Positions 60,563 to 64,000 of a stretch of 64,000 nt of DNA are shown here, piece by piece. The notes below the pieces were generated by a model. It was not told where the DNA came from and made no database searches. It saw only the letters and a program-made list of their open reading frames with translations. Every line of letters starts with the position of its first letter. Position 1 is the first letter of the stretch. This DNA comes from Bradyrhizobium guangxiense (lineage in GTDB: Bacteria > Pseudomonadota > Alphaproteobacteria > Rhizobiales > Xanthobacteraceae): NCBI RefSeq assembly GCF_004114915.1, contig NZ_CP022219.1, forward strand, positions 3,874,501-3,938,500. Direction: 5' to 3'. The position numbers were made by a program, and so were the translations under genes.

Positions 60563-60850
60563 CTACCAGTAGTGGCGGCGGTGCCAGCGTCGGTGATGCC
60601 GCCGCCAATGACGGCGGTGCCAGCCCCAGTGGCGGTGATGGCCATGCCAGTGCACCTGCTCGGGCGTCAGCTTGGCGGCTTCCTCGCTGGTGGTGACGGC
60701 CGGATGAGCGTCGGGATTGCCTTGCGACGTGCGAGCGGGATCACCGAGCGGCTGCGGTGACAGCGGCGCGGCCTGCGTCGCCGTCGCGGCGAAGGCCGCC
60801 GCGCCCGCGGTCACACCCAATGCAAGTTTCAAAAAGTTCCGACGCTCCAT
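60563..60850 (-). CDS. Tat-exported His/Arg-rich small protein
   Basis: 95 residues. The N-terminus MERRNFLKLALGVTAGAAAF is a clear twin-arginine signal (RRNFLK), cleaved near ATQAAPL. The mature half ends in a run of His, Arg and Trp (WHGHHRHWGWHRRHW), a probable metal-binding tail. Tat export suggests that it folds or binds a metal before export, which is notable for such a small protein. No neighbouring partner gene in the same direction. Confidence 0.75.
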   Translation of the reverse strand: MERRNFLKLALGVTAGAAAFAATATQAAPLSPQPLGDPARTSQGNPDAHPAVTTSEEAAKLTPEQVHWHGHHRHWGWHRRHWRRHHRRWHRRHYW

Positions 60851-60957
60851 GACATAACCTCTAGGCTACCTGGCAAGTGATGCAGAGGAAGTGTCGCGGT
60901 CGGGACATGAACCAGGGCTGAATCAACCGAGGCTGAATCGAGTGTAGATGAGAATTC

Positions 60958-60994
60958 GTAGCCCGGATCGAGTGCAGCGCGATCGCGCTACAGG
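60958..60994. repeat. Short palindromic repeat fragment
   Basis: GTAGCCCGGATCGAGTGCAG followed by GCGATCGCGCTAC. It is related in its GTAGCCCG start to the family E repeat at 62711. It overlaps the 3' end of the gene ending at 60988. Confidence 0.4.
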
Positions 60995-61314
60995 ACCTCG
61001 CTACCGACGAATTCCTGCGCCAGCACCAGCGTCTCGCGCGTGCGCTTCACGTCGGGCCAGTCGCGGTTGAAGTCGGCGACCAGCTTTTGCAGCGCATCAC
61101 CTTTCAGCATCGCCGCGAGCTTGGCCTCGTCATCGAACTGATACATCGCTTGATGCAGCGAGGGATCATCGAGGCTCCAGAACCGCCACGCCTTGCTCAC
61201 GCCAAATGCCTCCACCGCATCGGGCACATGTTCCGTCTCGTACCATCGGTCGAAAGCGGCGCGCTTGTCGGCATCGGAGACGGTGGCACGGACGACGAAG
61301 AAGGCGGCGGGCAT
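60988..61314 (-). CDS. Small ferredoxin-fold (EthD/NIPSNAP-like) protein
   Basis: 108 residues from ATG 61314 (MPAAFFVVRATVSDADKRAA), preceded by AGGAGCAAATC. The DRWYETEHVPDAVEAFGV part and the later YQFDDEAKLAAML match dimeric alpha-beta barrel proteins of the EthD type. No enzymatic role can be assigned. Divergent from the GST gene at 61444; the longer open frame upstream is not used. Confidence 0.7.
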   Translation of the reverse strand: MPAAFFVVRATVSDADKRAAFDRWYETEHVPDAVEAFGVSKAWRFWSLDDPSLHQAMYQFDDEAKLAAMLKGDALQKLVADFNRDWPDVKRTRETLVLAQEFVGSEVL

Positions 61315-61443
61315 CGGATTTGCTCCTGTTGTTTGCACCGAGACTAACTGCTTCAGCCGCCGGTGACAAAAAAGAGTTGGCCGTGGTGTCGGAATGGCCG
61401 CTCTTCGCTCGTCCTTGCTTCGAACAGGACACGGAGACAGCAG

Positions 61444-62097
61444 ATGGCCGACCTCACCCTGACCACCTTCAACTGGGTTCCCGAACCGCCGCGTGGCCTC
61501 GTGCGCGACCTTCGCGTGCGCTGGGCCCTCGAAGAGGCCGGCCTGCCCTATCGCGTCGCCAGCGCTCCGTTCGATGATCGCGGGGCCGCACCCCTCGCGC
61601 CCCAGCCGTTCGGCCAGGTGCCGTGGCTGACCGACGGCGACATCTCGATCTTCGAGACCGGCGCGATCCTGCTGCATCTCGGCGAGCGCAGCGAGAAGCT
61701 GATGCCGAGAGATCCGCGCGGCCGCACTGAAGCGACGAAATGGGTGTTCGCAGCGCTCAATTCGGTGGAGATCGCCAGCCTGCCCTGGGGGATGTCGAAG
61801 TTCATGGGACATCCGACCGACACGGCGGCGTGGAAATTCGTCGACGACTTTCTCAAGCTTCGGCTGAGGCATCTCGAGCCGGTGCTCGCCGGCCGAAAAT
61901 GGCTGGCCGGTTCCTTCTCCGTCGCCGACATCCTGATGGCGGATGTGCTGCGCGTCATCGATCAATTCGGCGGGCTGGCGGACAGTCCCGCCTGCCGTGC
62001 CTATGTCGCGCGCGCCACCGGCCGCCCAGCGTTCGCCAAGGCGCATGCGGACCAGCTGGCGCATTTCGCCGCGGCGGATAAGGCGCGCGGGGTGTGA
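61444..62097 (+). CDS. Glutathione S-transferase family protein
   Basis: 217 residues. Thioredoxin-like N-domain with the cis-Pro in FGQVPWLTDGD and the glutathione-contact IFETGAILLHLGE; C-terminal helical domain with LAGSFSVADILMADVLRV (N-capping box SxxD). The start MADLTLTTFNWVPEPPRGLV lacks the usual catalytic Cys/Ser/Tyr at a clear position; Asn or Arg may take part. Conjugation of electrophiles or a related glutathione reaction is likely. Neighbour 60988 is divergent. Confidence 0.88.
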   Translation: MADLTLTTFNWVPEPPRGLVRDLRVRWALEEAGLPYRVASAPFDDRGAAPLAPQPFGQVPWLTDGDISIFETGAILLHLGERSEKLMPRDPRGRTEATKWVFAALNSVEIASLPWGMSKFMGHPTDTAAWKFVDDFLKLRLRHLEPVLAGRKWLAGSFSVADILMADVLRVIDQFGGLADSPACRAYVARATGRPAFAKAHADQLAHFAAADKARGV

Positions 62098-62172
62098 TGC
62101 GCCTCACATAATCGACCCGCTGCCCGGCGTAGAGTTGCCGCCATCGGAACAAAGCCATTCGACAGGTGCCAC

Positions 62173-62325
62173 ATGCTGCGCATCGAATATCTCAAGCGAC
62201 AGATCGCCCGCGCCGAGCGGCTGGCCAAAGCCATCCTCGACCGGCACACCGCCGATCGGCTTCAGGCCTTCGCCGCCGAATGCCGCACCGAATTGTCGGA
62301 GCTGACACTCAAGACCGCCGCGTGA
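62173..62325 (+). CDS. Small hypothetical protein (50 residues)
   Basis: MLRIEYLKRQIARAERLAKA followed by DRHTADRLQAFAAECRTEL: an amphipathic helical, well-formed small protein with a plausible start (ATG 62173) and stop (TGA 62323-62325). I recognise a similar short family in Bradyrhizobium from memory. Function unknown; it could be a helix-bundle regulator. Missed easily because of its length. Confidence 0.65.
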   Translation: MLRIEYLKRQIARAERLAKAILDRHTADRLQAFAAECRTELSELTLKTAA

Positions 62326-62340
62326 GCGTGCCGGTGCGCG

Positions 62341-62688
62341 TCAGACCAGCTTCAGCGGGGCATCGGCGACGACCCTGAGGTCAATGCTGCCGATCAACGC
62401 CGCACGCCGCGCCTCTGCCGCACTGATGGCCTCGTCCGTCTGCCGCAGCGTCGAGACATTCGAGCCGAGCGAGACGATCCCTCCCAGCACCAGCGCAATC
62501 GATCCGAGCGCGGCGGTCTGACCAAATCCGAACAGGCCAAGGATCGTCACGAGTAGCAGCACAGCCCCGCCGCCGATCGCGATCTTGGATGCCAGAATGT
62601 ACTTCCGGCATCGTTCGGCGATCTCGGCGAGCCGCTCGATCCGATCTTCGATGTCGGAGATTTCGTCGATCGGATCGGCTTCGGTCAT
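62341..62688 (-). CDS. Small membrane protein
   Basis: 115 residues. A charged N-terminal helix (EISDIEDRIERLAEIAERCR), then two hydrophobic segments (~36-55 and ~60-78), and a soluble C-terminus. No family recognised. Convergent with the 50-residue gene, with only 15 bases between the stops. Confidence 0.75.
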   Translation of the reverse strand: MTEADPIDEISDIEDRIERLAEIAERCRKYILASKIAIGGGAVLLLVTILGLFGFGQTAALGSIALVLGGIVSLGSNVSTLRQTDEAISAAEARRAALIGSIDLRVVADAPLKLV

Positions 62689-62710
62689 GGGATCGAATCA
62701 GCAGTAAGCG

Positions 62711-62782
62711 GTAGCCCGCATGAGTAAAGCGACATGCGGGACCTCGGCAAAGACCCGGATGTCGCTCCGCTCATCCGGGCTA
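62711..62782. repeat. Intergenic palindromic repeat, family E
   Basis: GTAGCCCGCATGAG ... GCGACATGCGGGACC and ACCCGGATGTCGC ... GCTCATCCGGGCT form two adjacent near-palindromes. I recognise such GTAGCCCGCATGAG elements from memory as frequent in this group. It lies between the small membrane protein gene and the carboxylase gene. Confidence 0.7.
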
Positions 62783-62789
62783 AGCGTCC

Positions 62790-64000
62790 TCACAACGGCA
62801 AATTGTCGTGCTTCTTCGCCGGCATTTCCGTTTTCTTGTCCTTCAGCATCGCCAGCGCCCGCGCGATGCGCTTGCGGGTCGAGTGCGGCATGATGACGTC
62901 GTCGATATAGCCGCGCTCGGCGGCGATGAACGGCGACAGGAAGCGGTCTTCGTATTCCTTGGTGCGCGCGGCGATCTTGTCGGGGTCGCCGATGTCACTG
63001 CGGAAGATGATCTCGACCGCGCCCTTGGCGCCCATCACCGCGATCTGGGCGGTCGGCCAGGCGTAGTTCATGTCGGCGCCGATCTCCTTGGAGGCCATGA
63101 CGTCGAAGGCGCCGCCATAGGCCTTGCGGGTGATGACCGTGACCAGCGGCACGGTGCATTGCGAATAGGCGAACAGCAGTTTTGCGCCGTGCTTGATCAG
63201 GCCGCCATATTCCTGCGCGGTTCCAGGCAGGAAGCCCGGCACGTCGACGAAGGTCACGATCGGGATGTTGAAGGCGTCGCAGAAGCGGACGAAGCGCGCC
63301 GCCTTGCGCGAGGCGTCGCTGTCGAGCACGCCCGCCAGCACCATCGGCTGGTTGGCGACGAAGCCGACGGTGCGGCCCGCGATGCGGCCGAAGCCGGTGA
63401 CGATGTTCTTGGCGAAGGCTTCCGCGAGCTCGAAGAAGTCGCCCTCGTCCACGACCTTGAGGATCAATTCCTTCATGTCGTAGGGCTTGTTCGGATTGTC
63501 GGGGACCAGCGTGTCCAAGGACATGTCGACGCGGCCGATGTCGTCGAAGCTCGGCCATTCCGGCACGCCGTCGGTGTTGTTGGACGGCAGGAAGTCGATC
63601 AGGCGCCGCATCTGCAGCAGCGTCTCGACATCGTTCTCGAAGGCGCCGTCGGCGATCGAGGAGCGCGTCGCGTGCACCGAGGCACCGCCGAGCTCTTCCG
63701 CCGTGACGACCTCGTTGGTGACGGTCTTCACCACGTCGGGGCCGGTGACGAACATGTAGCTGGTGTTCTTCACCATGAAGATGAAGTCGGTCATGGCAGG
63801 CGAATAGACGTCGCCGCCGGCGCAGGGGCCCATGATGACGGAGATCTGCGGGATCACGCCGGAGGCGAGCACGTTGCGGCGGAACACGTAGGAATAGCCG
63901 GCGAGCGCGGCAACGCCCTCCTGGATGCGGGCGCCGCCCGCGTCATAGAGGCCGATGATGGGCGCCCTCGCCTTCATCGCCATGTCCTGCAACTTGGTGA
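62790..64000 (-). CDS. pccB: Acyl-CoA (propionyl-CoA) carboxylase beta subunit (5' end outside window)
   Basis: C-terminal ~400 residues of a biotin-dependent carboxyltransferase; the frame is open to the right edge, so the N-terminal part is missing. Typical carboxyltransferase stretches are present: [68 protein letters not shown] and [12 protein letters not shown]. The sequence follows PccB of propionyl-CoA carboxylase closely; methylcrotonyl-CoA carboxylase differs in the substrate-binding region. With biotin carboxylase PccA it makes methylmalonyl-CoA. The tail [15 protein letters not shown] is the usual PccB end. Confidence 0.93.
   Translation of the reverse strand, partial: TKLQDMAMKARAPIIGLYDAGGARIQEGVAALAGYSYVFRRNVLASGVIPQISVIMGPCAGGDVYSPAMTDFIFMVKNTSYMFVTGPDVVKTVTNEVVTAEELGGASVHATRSSIADGAFENDVETLLQMRRLIDFLPSNNTDGVPEWPSFDDIGRVDMSLDTLVPDNPNKPYDMKELILKVVDEGDFFELAEAFAKNIVTGFGRIAGRTVGFVANQPMVLAGVLDSDASRKAARFVRFCDAFNIPIVTFVDVPGFLPGTAQEYGGLIKHGAKLLFAYSQCTVPLVTVITRKAYGGAFDVMASKEIGADMNYAWPTAQIAVMGAKGAVEIIFRSDIGDPDKIAARTKEYEDRFLSPFIAAERGYIDDVIMPHSTRKRIARALAMLKDKKTEMPAKKHDNLPL

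Overview
The window is a 64 kb piece of GC-rich chromosome from an alphaproteobacterium, most likely Bradyrhizobium or a close relative in the Nitrobacteraceae. The basis is the gene families (orphan solute-binding proteins, CaiB-type CoA transferases, a fused indolepyruvate ferredoxin oxidoreductase, many small secreted proteins), several families of intergenic palindromes that I associate from memory with that genus, and two EcfG-like (GGAAC-N16/17-CGTT) promoter candidates. No phage, insertion sequence, CRISPR array or plasmid backbone is visible. One tRNA gene, tRNA-Arg(TCG), is present.

Layout. 1-8.8 kb: catabolism and uptake of aromatic or organic acids (flavin hydroxylase cut by the left edge, fumarylacetoacetase-family enzyme, periplasmic binding proteins, IclR regulator, CoA transferase). 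8.8-14.9 kb: mixed small operons, including an ArsR/SRPBCC pair, a serine hydrolase, an SDR lacking its normal catalytic residues, a GNAT acetyltransferase and small secreted proteins. 14.9-18 kb: five consecutive genes for exported curlin-repeat (CsgA/CsgB-like) proteins, preceded on the same strand by a FixJ/NarL-type response regulator; this is the most unusual locus here. 18.5-24.3 kb: a MacA/MacB-like tripartite efflux operon ending in a stand-alone LuxR-type HTH protein, then an exported alkaline-phosphatase-superfamily enzyme with a possible Pho box. 24.4-33.6 kb: 1-Cys peroxiredoxin, chemoreceptor, photolyase with an apparent CTG start, histone-H1-like protein, EamA transporter, host-attachment-type protein and small secreted proteins. 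33.7-43.9 kb: AraC regulators, the tRNA, membrane-anchored unknowns, a large PAS histidine kinase, transporters and a Nudix hydrolase. 43.9-48.6 kb: an acyl-CoA module (SDR, MaoC hydratase, DUF35 protein, SCP-x-type thiolase) resembling split parts of peroxisomal beta-oxidation enzymes. 48.6-50 kb: a gene-poor stretch with repeats and a multi-hairpin element. 50-64 kb: fused indolepyruvate oxidoreductase, a three-heme cytochrome c, TRIC-type channel, PEP-mutase-family enzyme, small ferredoxin-fold enzymes, an ArsR regulator with a clear operator, alpha/beta hydrolase, GST, and the beta subunit of an acyl-CoA carboxylase cut by the right edge.

How the parts fit. The left end looks like peripheral catabolism feeding CoA-linked pathways; the 44-48.6 kb module and the carboxylase at the right end would process acyl-CoA and propionyl-CoA. 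The curlin cluster plus regulator suggests a surface amyloid or biofilm function, but no CsgG/E/F export genes are in the window, so assembly would need genes elsewhere. Several regulators (ArsR at 10.4 kb and 58 kb, IclR at 4.4 kb) have inverted repeats at their own promoters that suggest autoregulation.
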